DNA from: CBDDBX01 sp965225955
GTDB taxonomy: Bacteria; Acidobacteriota; Aminicenantia; UBA2199
NCBI GenBank assembly: GCA_965225955.1
Contig: CBDDBX010000014.1
Span: 124,001 to 188,000 of the forward strand
DNA length: 64,000 bases
Reading direction: 5' to 3'
The notes below the pieces were generated by a model. It worked only from the letters and a program-made list of their open reading frames with translations. It did not search any database and was not told where the DNA came from. Positions 8,240 to 17,286 of the stretch are shown in pieces. Every line of letters starts with the position of its first letter. Position 1 is the first letter of the stretch. A program made the translations under genes and the position numbers.

Positions 8240-8707
8240 GTGAAACTTGGAAATATAATTAAGAAAGAATATGTAAGAGTAGAGTGCCGGTCGGAGGATA
8301 TGACCGGCATTTTTACAGAACTGGCTGAGCACCTTATTAATGGAGGTGCTCCTCTGGAAACCAACTGTGTTGTTAAACGCCTTCTTGATAGAGAGAAGCT
8401 GGGAGCAACTACAGTTGGTAACAATTCTGCAATTCCTCATTCAAAGATTAAGGATATTGCAGATCCCATAGTGGGAATAGGAATCTCAAAAAAGGGTATT
8501 CCTTCCTGGGGAAATGATTCGGGAAGAATACATCTTATAATAATGATTCTTTCACCAGCCAGTTCACCAATTGTTCATCTTCAGATCCTTGCTGCGGCAG
8601 CATCTTTTGTAAAAAAGTCATCAAAAGTGATGAAAACTATTATAAACACTAAAGATGCAGAGGAACTGATTCAGAATATAAATAAATTTGAAGAGTGTGA
8701 TGATTAA
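8240..8707 (+). CDS. ptsN: PTS EIIA-like (fructose/Ntr type) regulatory protein
   Basis: EIIA of the fructose/nitrogen family, accepting phosphate from HPr on the His in NNSAIPHSKI (consensus IAIPH). The fold is complete, from IFTELAEHLI through VHLQILAAAASFVKKSS. With no EIIB or EIIC nearby, a regulatory role is inferred. The start is uncertain: GTG at 8240 (155 aa) lies just past the hpf stop, while TTG at 8213 or 8228 would overlap hpf. I prefer the GTG because the protein then begins at LGNIIKKE as in relatives. The 3' end overlaps hprK by eight bases. Confidence 0.88.
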   Translation: MKLGNIIKKEYVRVECRSEDMTGIFTELAEHLINGGAPLETNCVVKRLLDREKLGATTVGNNSAIPHSKIKDIADPIVGIGISKKGIPSWGNDSGRIHLIIMILSPASSPIVHLQILAAAASFVKKSSKVMKTIINTKDAEELIQNINKFEECDD

Positions 8708-9623
8708 AAATCAGAAAGGCGTCGAAGTAGTTGCGCTGACAAATATAAAAGATCTTGAAATAAGCACAGTACATAATGAGAAGTGGCTTACAAATAAAAT
8801 AAGTCACCCAAGAACCCAGAGACCAGGACTTGCAATTGCAGGGTATCCGAAATATATAAACAAATCGAGATTACAGATTTTTGGTAAAACCGAAGTTGGT
8901 TATATAAGTCAGCTGTCACCATCAAATAAAATGAGGCAGTTGAGGGATTTCTTCAGTCAGAAGTTACCGGCAATTATAGTTGCAGAGAACCAGGAAGTTG
9001 AAGCTGAAATAATAAGTGCAGCAAATAAGTATAAAACTCCTATTCTTGTTTCAGGTTTAAGAGCTTCACTTCTTGTACCAAGAGTAACGACTATACTCTA
9101 TACAACTTTCTCGAAGAAGGTAAGAATTAATGGAGTTCTTATGGACATTATGGGAATGGGTACTCTTATTACCGGAGATTCCGGTATAGGTAAGAGTGAG
9201 ACTGCTCTGGAACTTGTAAATAAAGGGCATTCTCTTGTTTCAGACGATCTTATTGAGTTCTACCTCAATTCCAATGATGAACCTGTTGGCAGATCCATTG
9301 AAAAGATTAAGAGGTGGATTGAAGTCAGAGGACTCGGGATAATAAATATTGTTGATATATTTGGTGTAGGTGCACTTCTTGACGAAAAAAGACTGGATCT
9401 TGTGATAAATCTTGAAAAATGGAGCGCCAAAAAGAGATATGACAGGCTTGGAGAAGAGAATCTCTTTTTCTCAGTTCTGGGAAAAGATATTCCCATGTTT
9501 GATCTTCCTGTTGCACCGGGAAGAAACCTTTCTACTCTGATTGAAGTTGCTGTAAAATATTTTATTTCCAGAAAGAATGGAAGTGAATCTTTTATGGAAC
9601 ATATTTATCGCAAAGGATCCTGA
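8700..9623 (+). CDS. hprK: HPr kinase/phosphorylase
   Basis: Bifunctional enzyme that phosphorylates HPr on Ser46 using ATP or pyrophosphate and reverses the reaction, setting carbon-state signalling. The 307-aa protein has an N-terminal MurF-like domain, then the P-loop GDSGIGKSETALEL near residue 155-165 and the HprK signature EVRGLGIINIVDIFG, with the C-terminal helix that senses HPr. The partner HPr encoded at 10051 retains Ser46, so the pair is coherent. ATG at 8700 overlaps the ptsN stop; GTG at 8697 is an alternative after GAAGAG. Confidence 0.95.
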   Translation: MIKNQKGVEVVALTNIKDLEISTVHNEKWLTNKISHPRTQRPGLAIAGYPKYINKSRLQIFGKTEVGYISQLSPSNKMRQLRDFFSQKLPAIIVAENQEVEAEIISAANKYKTPILVSGLRASLLVPRVTTILYTTFSKKVRINGVLMDIMGMGTLITGDSGIGKSETALELVNKGHSLVSDDLIEFYLNSNDEPVGRSIEKIKRWIEVRGLGIINIVDIFGVGALLDEKRLDLVINLEKWSAKKRYDRLGEENLFFSVLGKDIPMFDLPVAPGRNLSTLIEVAVKYFISRKNGSESFMEHIYRKGS

Positions 9624-9649
9624 CAGATCAGTAAATATAGGTGGGGCAG

Positions 9650-10054
9650 ATGGTTAAATGTATGATAATAACTCATGGAAAGCTCGGTAGTGAACTGGTT
9701 GCAATAGCGGAAGAGATCCTTGAGCAGAATGTAGATGTAGAGTGTATCTGTTTTGACTGGAGAAAGGATGCAGGCACAGTAGTAAACAGTATTGAAGCAC
9801 TGCTGAGAAAGTGGAATGACGATAATGTACTGATTTTTACAGACATGTTCGGAGGTTCTCCTTCAAACATATGTTTTCCTTACATTTCATCAAATATTGA
9901 GATTATTACTGGAATTAACCTTGCCGGTCTGTTAAAATTTCTGACTTATAGATCAAAAGAAAGTGATTTCAAAAATCTTGTAAAAATTGTTAAGAAAGGT
10001 GCCGTTGATGGTATCAATGTTATTGGAGAGTACTTAGGAGATAAGAAAAAATGA
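9650..10054 (+). CDS. PTS EIIA, mannose family, stand-alone domain
   Basis: A 134-aa EIIA-Man domain, usually the phosphocarrier of mannose-type permeases. The active His lies in IITHGKLGSELV at residues 5-9 region, and IFTDMFGGSPSN is the family hallmark. Start: ATG 9650 is preceded by TAGGTGGGG; the GTG at 9641 lies inside that purine stretch. It overlaps ptsH by four bases (ATGA). No EIIB-EIIC-EIID of the mannose class is present nearby, so it probably acts as a regulatory acceptor downstream of HPr, as in other PTS chains linked to hprK in Gram-negative bacteria. Confidence 0.88.
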   Translation: MVKCMIITHGKLGSELVAIAEEILEQNVDVECICFDWRKDAGTVVNSIEALLRKWNDDNVLIFTDMFGGSPSNICFPYISSNIEIITGINLAGLLKFLTYRSKESDFKNLVKIVKKGAVDGINVIGEYLGDKKK

Positions 10055-10320
10055 CGGAAGAAAGAGTTGAAATTGTAAACAGGCTGGGGTTACATGCCAG
10101 AGCAGCAGCTAAATTATCTCATCTGGCAAATATGTTTTCTTCAGATGTTTTTCTGATTTATAACGGGGACAAGGTTAATGCAAAGAGCCTTCTTGGAATA
10201 CTGACAATTGCAGCTTCCGTAGGAAATACTATAACTATTCAGGCTACTGGTGATGATGAAGCTGAAGCAGTTAAGCAGATATGTGAGCTTTTTAACCGCA
10301 AATTTGACGAAGAGAACTGA
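10051..10320 (+). CDS. ptsH: Phosphocarrier protein HPr
   Basis: Small (89 aa) PTS phosphocarrier between Enzyme I and EIIA proteins. Both regulatory residues are present: His15 in RLGLHARAAA, phosphorylated by Enzyme I, and Ser46 in NAKSLLGILTIAA, the target of the HPr kinase encoded two genes upstream. The start overlaps the EIIA-Man stop (ATGA). ptsI follows after 26 bases containing a GC-rich hairpin. Because Ser46 and hprK are both retained, Ser-phosphorylation signalling is expected to operate. Confidence 0.96.
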   Translation: MTEERVEIVNRLGLHARAAAKLSHLANMFSSDVFLIYNGDKVNAKSLLGILTIAASVGNTITIQATGDDEAEAVKQICELFNRKFDEEN

Positions 10321-10321
10321 G

Positions 10322-10337
10322 GCGTCCCCTCCGGGGC
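10322..10337 (+). other. GC-rich hairpin between ptsH and ptsI
   Basis: Directly after the ptsH stop the sequence reads GCG-T-CCCC, TCC loop, GGGG-CGC: a short stem with one bulged T, strikingly GC-rich for this AT-rich DNA. It is not followed by a T tract, so it is not an intrinsic terminator. It lies about 10 nt ahead of the ptsI ATG, where it could block or expose the ribosome binding site or stop 3'-5' exonucleases. Confidence 0.5.
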
Positions 10338-10346
10338 GCGGATTGA

Positions 10347-12110
10347 ATGAATAAAATCAAGGGCAAACCGGCCTCATCCGGGATAGCCACAGGGAAGGTA
10401 CTTCTCTACAATTCAAAAAACACCATTGTTCTTAAAGAGGAGATCACAGAACAACAGGCAGAAGTTGAGATAAGACGTCTTAATAATGCTATCAGAAAAA
10501 CCAAAGCCCAGCTCAAGAAGATCCAGAAAGATCTTCACCTTAGTATGGGTAAAGATTCTGCGTTAATTATTGAAACCCAGAGTGCTCTGGTAAATGAAGG
10601 GAATCTGGTAAATGATATAAGAGCTCTTGTAAGGACAAAGCTTGTTAAGGTGGAGTGGGCTGTTAAAGAAGTTGAGAAGAAATATCTTGATATCTTTAAT
10701 AATCTGCAGGATCTCTCCTTCAGGGAAAAGGGGAATGATATCTCAGATGTTCTGGGTAGAATCCTCAATAACCTTAAGAAAGGAACTGCCTCAATAGAGT
10801 CTCATACAGTTGATGATGTGATTATAGTTGCTGACTATCTTCCCCCTTCTGTAGCTGCAAATGTTATGGGCAAAGGTCGCATAAAAGGACTTGTATTTAA
10901 AGAAGGTGGTGAGACATCTCACAGCGTCATTCTTGCAAGAACCCTTGATATTCCTACTATCCTCAATGTCGGGGATGCTGCAGATGTGATAAAGAATGAT
11001 GATTTTCTGATTGTTGACGGCTTAAGCGGAGATGTCTATATAAACCCTCAGGCTTCAGTTGTTAAACAGTACGTTATAAAGCAGGAGAGATACCAGCTAT
11101 ATAAGCAGAGACTGGAAGATATAATCAAGCTTGAAGATAAAACAGCTGATGGTCATCCTTTCAAACTTCTTGCTAATATTGAGCTTCCTTTTGAGAGTGA
11201 TACTGTACTTGGAAGAGGTGCCAGGGGTGTTGGCTTATACAGAACCGAGTTTCTTTTTACCGATCCTGCAATCGCTCTCTCAGAACAGGAACAGTATCTT
11301 ATATACAAAAACATATCGGGTAAGGTCTATCCACATCCACTTGTTATAAGGACTTATGATGTGGGGCGGGATAAAGACTATGGATATTTTCCCGTAACTG
11401 CAAATGAAGAAAACCCGGCTCTGGGAACAATGGCTGTAAGGTTGTTTCTGAAAGAGAAAGATGTATTGAAAACCCAGCTTAGAGCTATTATAAAAGCTAA
11501 TGAAGCGGGTAACATAAAAATTCTCTTCCCAATGATTACTGAGATGGAAGAGATCTTTACTCTGAGATACCTTATAGAAGAGTTAAAAGAGGAGCTCAGA
11601 AAAGAGGGTGAGTACCCCGGAAAAGATGTGGAATTTGGAATAATGCTCGAAATCCCGGGCACGATTAAACTTATAAAATATATGGGAGATATAGTGGATT
11701 TCTTCTCTGTAGGTACAAACGACCTGATGCAGTATCTGCTTGCAGTAGAGAGAGATAATACCAATGTATCTTATCTGTTTAATCCGTTTCAGCCGGCAGT
11801 TATTCAGGTACTTGATGAGATAATAAAAGAGGTAAAAAAAATAGGTAAGCCTGTAAATGTTTGTGGGGAAATAGCGGGTAAACCATTTACTGCTCTTATG
11901 CTTATGGGATTAGGGTATGACTCTTTTTCAATGAACCCAACAGCTGTAGCAGAATTAAAAAGGGTTTTTACACAGATTCACTACTCATTTATTAAAAAAA
12001 CAGTTAAGCAGCTGAAAAAATTCAGATCACGGGTTGAAGCTGAAGAGTATATGATTGAAACTCTTCTGAAAAAATACCCTGGCCTGTTTATAAAGCAGCC
12101 TGTTATCTGA
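10347..12110 (+). CDS. ptsI: Phosphoenolpyruvate-protein phosphotransferase (Enzyme I)
   Basis: First enzyme of the PTS: autophosphorylates from PEP and passes phosphate to HPr His15. The 587-aa length is typical. The N-terminal swivel domain carries the active His in GGETSHSVILARTLDIP (near residue 195); the C-terminal PEP-binding barrel shows GLYRTEFLF, LFPMITEMEE, FSVGTNDLMQY and the cysteine of VCGEIAG. It is the last PTS gene of the block, with tex following after 29 bases. No sugar-specific EIIBC is visible, so its outputs here are probably the two EIIA proteins. Confidence 0.97.
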   Translation: MNKIKGKPASSGIATGKVLLYNSKNTIVLKEEITEQQAEVEIRRLNNAIRKTKAQLKKIQKDLHLSMGKDSALIIETQSALVNEGNLVNDIRALVRTKLVKVEWAVKEVEKKYLDIFNNLQDLSFREKGNDISDVLGRILNNLKKGTASIESHTVDDVIIVADYLPPSVAANVMGKGRIKGLVFKEGGETSHSVILARTLDIPTILNVGDAADVIKNDDFLIVDGLSGDVYINPQASVVKQYVIKQERYQLYKQRLEDIIKLEDKTADGHPFKLLANIELPFESDTVLGRGARGVGLYRTEFLFTDPAIALSEQEQYLIYKNISGKVYPHPLVIRTYDVGRDKDYGYFPVTANEENPALGTMAVRLFLKEKDVLKTQLRAIIKANEAGNIKILFPMITEMEEIFTLRYLIEELKEELRKEGEYPGKDVEFGIMLEIPGTIKLIKYMGDIVDFFSVGTNDLMQYLLAVERDNTNVSYLFNPFQPAVIQVLDEIIKEVKKIGKPVNVCGEIAGKPFTALMLMGLGYDSFSMNPTAVAELKRVFTQIHYSFIKKTVKQLKKFRSRVEAEEYMIETLLKKYPGLFIKQPVI

Positions 12111-12139
12111 TTGTTTTTTACTATTCGGAGATATTTTAG

Positions 12140-14377
12140 ATGTTTAACGAAAAAGATATAGAATATATTTCAAGAGAGAGTGGCACCGGAATCAGCCAGA
12201 CCAGAAATATGATCCGTCTCCTTGATGAAGGGCTGAGTGTGCCATTTATTTCAAGATACAGAAAAGAGGCAACTGGTAATCTTGATGAAGTAAAAGTACA
12301 GATGGTAAAAGACCTGTACGAGTATGCAAAAGAGCTTAATAGTCGAAAAGAGACGATTTTAAGTACCATAAAAAGCCAGGATAAACTAACTGAAGATCTG
12401 GAAAAAAAGATAGTTTCAGTCTATTCAAAAACTGAACTGGAAGACCTGTATTTACCTTTTAAACCCCGTAAAAGAACAAGAGGCACAATTGCAAAGGAAA
12501 AGGGACTTGAACCTCTTGCAGATTCAATACTGAATGGTTCTTCAAAAGATTGTGCAAAAGATTATGTTGTACCTGAAAAAGGTGTGGAAACAGTTGAAGA
12601 TGCACTTAAAGGAGCTTCAGATATTATTGCAGAGAAGTTTTCTGAAAACAGTGATTTAAGAGGTAAAGTACGGGAACATATCAGAACCAGAGGAGTACTC
12701 AAAGTTTCTGTTACTTCTGAATGGAAAGATAAGAGGTCAAAGTATGAACAGTACTACGATTTTAGTGAACTCTATAAAAATATCCCTTCTCACAGATTAC
12801 TTGCTGTAAGACGTGGTGAAGAAGAGAAAGTGTTGAAGGTAGCAGTTGATACTGACAGACAGTTTATAGCAGATCAGTTTCATTCCGTTGTGTTCAGTTC
12901 TTCTCATACAGAATCTGAATTTCTTGGAGTAGCTCTTGAGGATTCACTTAAGAGATTAATTATGCCTTCAGTGGAAACTGAGATAAATGCAGAAATGAAA
13001 AAATCAGCTGATGAAGAGGCTATTAAAGTCTTTGCAACAAATCTGGAAAACCTTCTTCTATCTTCTCCTGCAGGAGATATGAGGGTAATTGCAATTGATC
13101 CTGGATTCAGAACCGGTTGTAAAGTAGTTGTACTTGATGAAACAGGTAAGTTACTGGAACATACAGTGATTTATCCTACAAAGCCTCAGGAGAAATTTGA
13201 AGAGTCTGCAGAAGTGCTTAATGCTTTGATAAAAAAATATAAAACAGATGCTGTTGTAACAGGTAATGGAACCGCTTCCAGAGAAACCTTTAATTTTACA
13301 AAAAAGTATCTTCCTGAAAAGATTATAAAAACTGTTGTAAGTGAAGCAGGAGCTTCTGTATATTCAGCTTCAGCTGTAGCCAGGGAAGAGCTTCCTGAAT
13401 ATGATGTTACAGTTCGTGGAGCTGTCTCTATAGGCCGGAGGTTTCAGGATCCTCTTTCAGAGCTGGTTAAAATTGATCCCAAATCTATTGGAGTCGGTCA
13501 GTATCAGCACGATGTTAATCAGGGCTTTCTTAAGATCAAACTGGATAATGTTGTAGCGTCAGTTGTTAACAGAGTTGGAATAGAACTCAATACAGCCTCA
13601 AGATATCTTCTGCAGTATGTATCAGGTATTGGTAAAACCCTTGCAGCAAATATCGTGGAATACAGAGATACAAACGGTTCCTTTGGTTGCAGGGAAGAGT
13701 TGAAAAAGGTTCGTATGTTTGGAGCCAAAGCTTTTCTGCAAAGTGCGGGATTTCTGAGAATAAGAGGTGGGGGAAATTTCCTTGATAATACCGGTATTCA
13801 CCCTGAATCTTATGAAATAGTTGAAAATATTGCAGGAACCAGTAATCTGGATATTAATGAACTGGCAGGTAATAGTGAACTTCTGGATAGTCTTGAGAAA
13901 GGAAGTTTAACCAGCGAACAGTTTGGGTTACATACAGTTAATGATGTAATCGATGAACTTAAGAATCCCGGACGGGATCCACGTTCGGATTTTGCTGTAT
14001 TTGAGTTTGAAGAGGGAGTTGAAGAGATATCAGATCTTAAGACAGGAATGGAACTTAATGGTGTAGTAACAAATGTTGCTCAGTTTGGAGCTTTTGTAGA
14101 TGTTGGTGTTCATCAGGACGGACTGGTTCACATATCTGAGCTGAGTCATAAATTTATATCTTCACCGGATGAAGTGGTTTCTGTGGGAGACAAGGTAAAA
14201 GTCCTTGTTACAGGAGTCGATGAAAAGCTTAAAAGAATACAGTTAAGTATCAAAGCTCTGCAGGAAAAGCCAGCGAACAGAGGTGGCAACAGAAAAAAAA
14301 ATAACAGGAACAGAAATCGTAAACCCCTGGTGGATAATGGGATAGACAGTCTTAAGAAGAAATGGGGCTGTTCCTGA
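12140..14377 (+). CDS. tex: Tex-family transcription accessory / RNA-binding protein
   Basis: Tex binds nucleic acid and is conserved in most bacteria; it affects toxin expression, stress tolerance and transcription. The 745 aa show the N-terminal helical region ending SVPFISRYRKEATGNLDE, the YqgF/RuvC-like fold (MRVIAIDPGFRTGCKVVVLD, about 315-335), two helix-hairpin-helix units (LLQYVSGIGKTLAANIVEYR), and a C-terminal S1 domain (about 630-705: LNGVVTNVAQFGAFVDVGVH). A basic, Asn/Arg-rich tail follows. It sits before an S1-repeat protein and a DEAD helicase, suggesting an RNA-metabolism group. Confidence 0.95.
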   Translation: MFNEKDIEYISRESGTGISQTRNMIRLLDEGLSVPFISRYRKEATGNLDEVKVQMVKDLYEYAKELNSRKETILSTIKSQDKLTEDLEKKIVSVYSKTELEDLYLPFKPRKRTRGTIAKEKGLEPLADSILNGSSKDCAKDYVVPEKGVETVEDALKGASDIIAEKFSENSDLRGKVREHIRTRGVLKVSVTSEWKDKRSKYEQYYDFSELYKNIPSHRLLAVRRGEEEKVLKVAVDTDRQFIADQFHSVVFSSSHTESEFLGVALEDSLKRLIMPSVETEINAEMKKSADEEAIKVFATNLENLLLSSPAGDMRVIAIDPGFRTGCKVVVLDETGKLLEHTVIYPTKPQEKFEESAEVLNALIKKYKTDAVVTGNGTASRETFNFTKKYLPEKIIKTVVSEAGASVYSASAVAREELPEYDVTVRGAVSIGRRFQDPLSELVKIDPKSIGVGQYQHDVNQGFLKIKLDNVVASVVNRVGIELNTASRYLLQYVSGIGKTLAANIVEYRDTNGSFGCREELKKVRMFGAKAFLQSAGFLRIRGGGNFLDNTGIHPESYEIVENIAGTSNLDINELAGNSELLDSLEKGSLTSEQFGLHTVNDVIDELKNPGRDPRSDFAVFEFEEGVEEISDLKTGMELNGVVTNVAQFGAFVDVGVHQDGLVHISELSHKFISSPDEVVSVGDKVKVLVTGVDEKLKRIQLSIKALQEKPANRGGNRKKNNRNRNRKPLVDNGIDSLKKKWGCS

Positions 14378-14378
14378 T

Positions 14379-14408
14379 TTGTACTGAAGGCAAGGTTTTT
14401 GCTATAAT
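14379..14408 (+). promoter_or_regulatory. Sigma-70 promoter of the S1-repeat protein gene
   Basis: TTGTAC (14379-14384), 18-bp spacer, TATAAT (14403-14408), directly after the tex stop; the predicted start gives a leader of about 45 nt. It suggests the S1 protein and helicase genes can be transcribed separately from the PTS block. Confidence 0.65.
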
Positions 14409-14459
14409 GAGTCAATCTGCTACAATTCAGATAAAAATAGAAAAGAGAGAGTGTATATT

Positions 14460-15638
14460 ATGAACGATAATATAAATTTTGAAGACTTTATGGAAAATGC
14501 AGATTTTTCTGAACCCACATTCTCTATTGGAGACAGGATAGAAAGATCTATTGTTGCTATTGATAAAGACAATATCTTTATCGATCTGGGAACAAGAATG
14601 GAAGCTGTTGTGCCCAGAGAAGAGTTCACAACAGATGGTGAACTTACAGTAAAAACAGGTGATACAATCACTGTGTTTATTACTGGCAGAAAAAGAGGTA
14701 TCTTCCAGTGTGCCAGAAGACTGGCAGGAAGAGGCCGTAGCGGAAGCAATGATAACCCCGCTACTAAAGCTCTTGAAGATGCAGCCGGAAAAGGAATACC
14801 TGTAGAAGGTAAAGTTGTTAAGGTTATTGATGGAAAAGGTTTTGAAGTTGAAGTAACTGGTCAGAAAGCTTTCTGTCCTGTATCAAAAATTGATACCAGA
14901 TACTGTGAAAACCCTGGAGAGCATCTCAATAAGTCCTATTCTTTTAAAATTATCAAATTTGAGAATAACGGACGCAATATTGTAGTCAGTCGCAGAGAGC
15001 TGCTGGAAGAAGAAGCAAGACAGAAAGCCGATGCTGTATGGGCAGAAATCGAAGAAGGTAAGATCTACGACGGTAAGATTACCCGTGTTATGCAGTATGG
15101 TGCTTTTGTTGATATCGGTGGACTGGAAGGGCTGCTTCACGTTTCAGAAATTTCATGGGACAGAGTTGATGATGCTACAAAAGTACTGAAATCTGGTGAA
15201 GAAGTAAGAGTATCAGTTAAGAATCTTGATCCTGAAGCCGGAAAAGTCGGATTCAGTATGAAAGCTCTTATTGAAGACCCATGGGAAGTTGCAGTTAAAG
15301 AGATTAATCCAGGTGATGTCTTTAAAGGTAAAGTTACAAGATTGAAAAACTTTGGTGCTTTTGTTGAGATAAAAGCAGGACTTGAAGGTTTACTGCATAT
15401 TTCAGAAATTTCATCGGACAAGAGACTCAGACATCCAAAAGAGGCTCTGAATGTTGATCAGGAAGTTGCAGTTACTGTTCTGTCAATTGATCGCGGAGCT
15501 AAAAAAATATCCCTGACAGTGGAAAAAGAGAAATCTGACTATTCACAGGACCTTGAAAAACTGAACAAAGACCAGGCAGAAACATCTGCATCATCTGTTA
15601 CTATGGCAGGACTTTTTGATGCAGCTCTGAAGAAGTAG
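14460..15638 (+). CDS. Four-repeat S1-domain RNA-binding protein (ribosomal protein S1-like)
   Basis: This 392-aa protein consists of four S1/OB repeats: about 20-85 (degenerate), 105-180, 195-265 (GKITRVMQYGAFVDIGGLEG) and 280-355 (GKVTRLKNFGAFVEIKAGLE), ending with a short acidic tail. Such proteins bind single-stranded RNA; ribosomal S1 anchors mRNA to the 30S subunit. Classical S1 has six repeats, so this may be a shortened S1 or a paralogue. Start: ATG 14460 (MNDNINFEDF) follows GAGAGAG; the GTG at 14451 is an unlikely alternative. Its own promoter precedes it and a DEAD helicase gene follows after 42 bases. Confidence 0.85.
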   Translation: MNDNINFEDFMENADFSEPTFSIGDRIERSIVAIDKDNIFIDLGTRMEAVVPREEFTTDGELTVKTGDTITVFITGRKRGIFQCARRLAGRGRSGSNDNPATKALEDAAGKGIPVEGKVVKVIDGKGFEVEVTGQKAFCPVSKIDTRYCENPGEHLNKSYSFKIIKFENNGRNIVVSRRELLEEEARQKADAVWAEIEEGKIYDGKITRVMQYGAFVDIGGLEGLLHVSEISWDRVDDATKVLKSGEEVRVSVKNLDPEAGKVGFSMKALIEDPWEVAVKEINPGDVFKGKVTRLKNFGAFVEIKAGLEGLLHISEISSDKRLRHPKEALNVDQEVAVTVLSIDRGAKKISLTVEKEKSDYSQDLEKLNKDQAETSASSVTMAGLFDAALKK

Positions 15639-15680
15639 TGCTAGTAGAACACTATTCTCCCGCGGTATATGGCAGGTGAG

Positions 15681-17237
15681 ATGAGATTTAACGAATTAGA
15701 ACTCAATGAAAAAATTTTAAAAGGTATAGCTGAAGCTGGTTTTGAAGAGTGTATGCCGGTTCAGGAACAGACTTTTGAGCACTCTCTCAAAGGTGTGGAT
15801 CTGATTGTACAGTCACAGACGGGGACAGGAAAGACAGCAGCTTTTCTGATATCTCTCTACCAGCGTTTTATGGAAGCTGACCTTCTGCCCGGTAGTAAAG
15901 CTCTGATTGTTGCTCCAACAAGGGAACTTGTTGTACAGATAGAAAAAGAAGCAAAACTACTGGGTAAATATGCAAAGTTTAACGTACACTGTTTCTATGG
16001 TGGTGTAGGTTACGCTGGTCAGGAAAAAGCTCTTAAAAAGGGAGTAGATATTTATGTCGCAACTCCAGGGCGCCTGATAGATCTGAATGAAAAGGGAATG
16101 ATAGATTTCCGTCAGATAGAAATTCTTGTTATTGATGAAGCCGACAGAATGTTTGATATGGGCTTCTTACCTGATATAAGAAGGATTCTGAGGAAAATGA
16201 AGCCTCCTGGAAAGAGACAGGCAATGCTTTTCAGTGCCACTATTGATGATAATACTTCCTATATTGCAGGGGAGTTTATGGTTAATCCGGCGACTGTAAG
16301 AATTCAACCGGAAAAAATGACGGTGGATAAGATAAAGCAGGAGCTCTATCACGTTGGAAGAAATGAAAAAATGAATCTTATGCTGGGACTTCTCAAGCAC
16401 CATCTTCCAAAAAATGCCCTTGTATTCACAAATACTAAACATGATGCGGTAAAGGTAGCCAAGAGACTTGAGTATAACGGGTTTGAGTGTAGAAGCCTCA
16501 TTGGTGATATGCCTCAGTCAAAGAGATTGAAAGTAACAGAAGACTTTAAATCCGGTAAACTGGCTTTTCTTGTAGCTACAGATGTTGCTGCCCGGGGAAT
16601 TCACATTGATGATCTTGAAATGGTCTTCAACTATGACCTGCCTGGGGACAGCGAAAACTATGTACACAGAATCGGGCGTACTGCCCGTGCAGGGAAATCT
16701 GGTGTAGCTATTTCCCTTGTATGTGAAAATTATGTCTACAATCTTGATGCAATTGAAGAATTGATCGGCAAAAAGATTGAAGTACAGTATGCAGAGGACG
16801 AATTGTATAAAGAGGATAAGAGTACAGGTATGGAATTGGATAGCATTAATAAAGATGCAAAGAAACTGAAGAAGAGCAAATCTGCTTCTTACAGTAAAGG
16901 CAGAGGAAAAGGTAAACCTCATCCTAAAGCAGGTGGTAGCGCTACTGCCGGTGGAGCCAGAAAGAAGGCACAGCCTCAGAATAAGAAAACAAATAGAAAA
17001 CCAGTTGTTAAACCTGAAGGCGCAGTAGCTAAGAAGAGAAACTCAGAGAGTATTGATGATCGTCTGGCTTATTACAGAAAGAAGTATGGTGAAGATTTCA
17101 AAGTAACAGCAGGCCCTCCGGGAACTGTTGGAGCAACTACAGTTGGCAAATCTTCAAAAGAGAAAAGATCTCCAGTTAAGAGGGAGAGAAAATCCTTTAT
17201 TAAAAAAATAGCCGGAATGTTTGGTTTCGGTAAGTAG
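15681..17237 (+). CDS. DEAD-box ATP-dependent RNA helicase (RhlB/RhlE type)
   Basis: ATP-driven RNA-unwinding enzyme. Ordered motifs are visible: GFEECMPVQEQ (Q motif), QTGTGKT (I), APTRELVVQ (Ia), TPGRL (Ib), DEAD (II, in VIDEADRMFDMGF), SAT (III), VATDVAARGIHI (V) and HRIGRTARAG (VI). After the core (about residue 370) comes a long basic, low-complexity tail rich in Lys, Gly, Ser and Pro, as in RhlB-like degradosome helicases, ending with DRLAYYRKKYGEDF. I start it at ATG 15681, four bases after GCAGG; ATG 15669 would add four residues but has no ribosome binding site. A hairpin follows the stop. Confidence 0.93.
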   Translation: MRFNELELNEKILKGIAEAGFEECMPVQEQTFEHSLKGVDLIVQSQTGTGKTAAFLISLYQRFMEADLLPGSKALIVAPTRELVVQIEKEAKLLGKYAKFNVHCFYGGVGYAGQEKALKKGVDIYVATPGRLIDLNEKGMIDFRQIEILVIDEADRMFDMGFLPDIRRILRKMKPPGKRQAMLFSATIDDNTSYIAGEFMVNPATVRIQPEKMTVDKIKQELYHVGRNEKMNLMLGLLKHHLPKNALVFTNTKHDAVKVAKRLEYNGFECRSLIGDMPQSKRLKVTEDFKSGKLAFLVATDVAARGIHIDDLEMVFNYDLPGDSENYVHRIGRTARAGKSGVAISLVCENYVYNLDAIEELIGKKIEVQYAEDELYKEDKSTGMELDSINKDAKKLKKSKSASYSKGRGKGKPHPKAGGSATAGGARKKAQPQNKKTNRKPVVKPEGAVAKKRNSESIDDRLAYYRKKYGEDFKVTAGPPGTVGATTVGKSSKEKRSPVKRERKSFIKKIAGMFGFGK

Positions 17238-17247
17238 TTTTGTAAAA

Positions 17248-17272
17248 ATGCTCCGGCAAACAACCGGAGCAT
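17248..17272. terminator. Bidirectional hairpin terminator
   Basis: Perfect 9-bp stem ATGCTCCGG / CCGGAGCAT around a CAAACAA loop between convergent genes. On the minus strand it is followed by TTTTTACA, so it looks like a reasonable terminator for the exported protein gene; on the plus strand the U tract is poor (AGAAATTT). Confidence 0.7.
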
Positions 17273-17286
17273 AGAAATTTCACAAT

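Noticed and set aside
11378..11764. 128-codon minus-strand frame within ptsI
   Set aside because: Antisense shadow of conserved Enzyme I motifs.
12475..12500. GGCAC-N5-GCA-like sigma-54 promoter match
   Set aside because: It lies inside tex coding sequence with imperfect spacing; no other convincing -24/-12 site was seen in the window.
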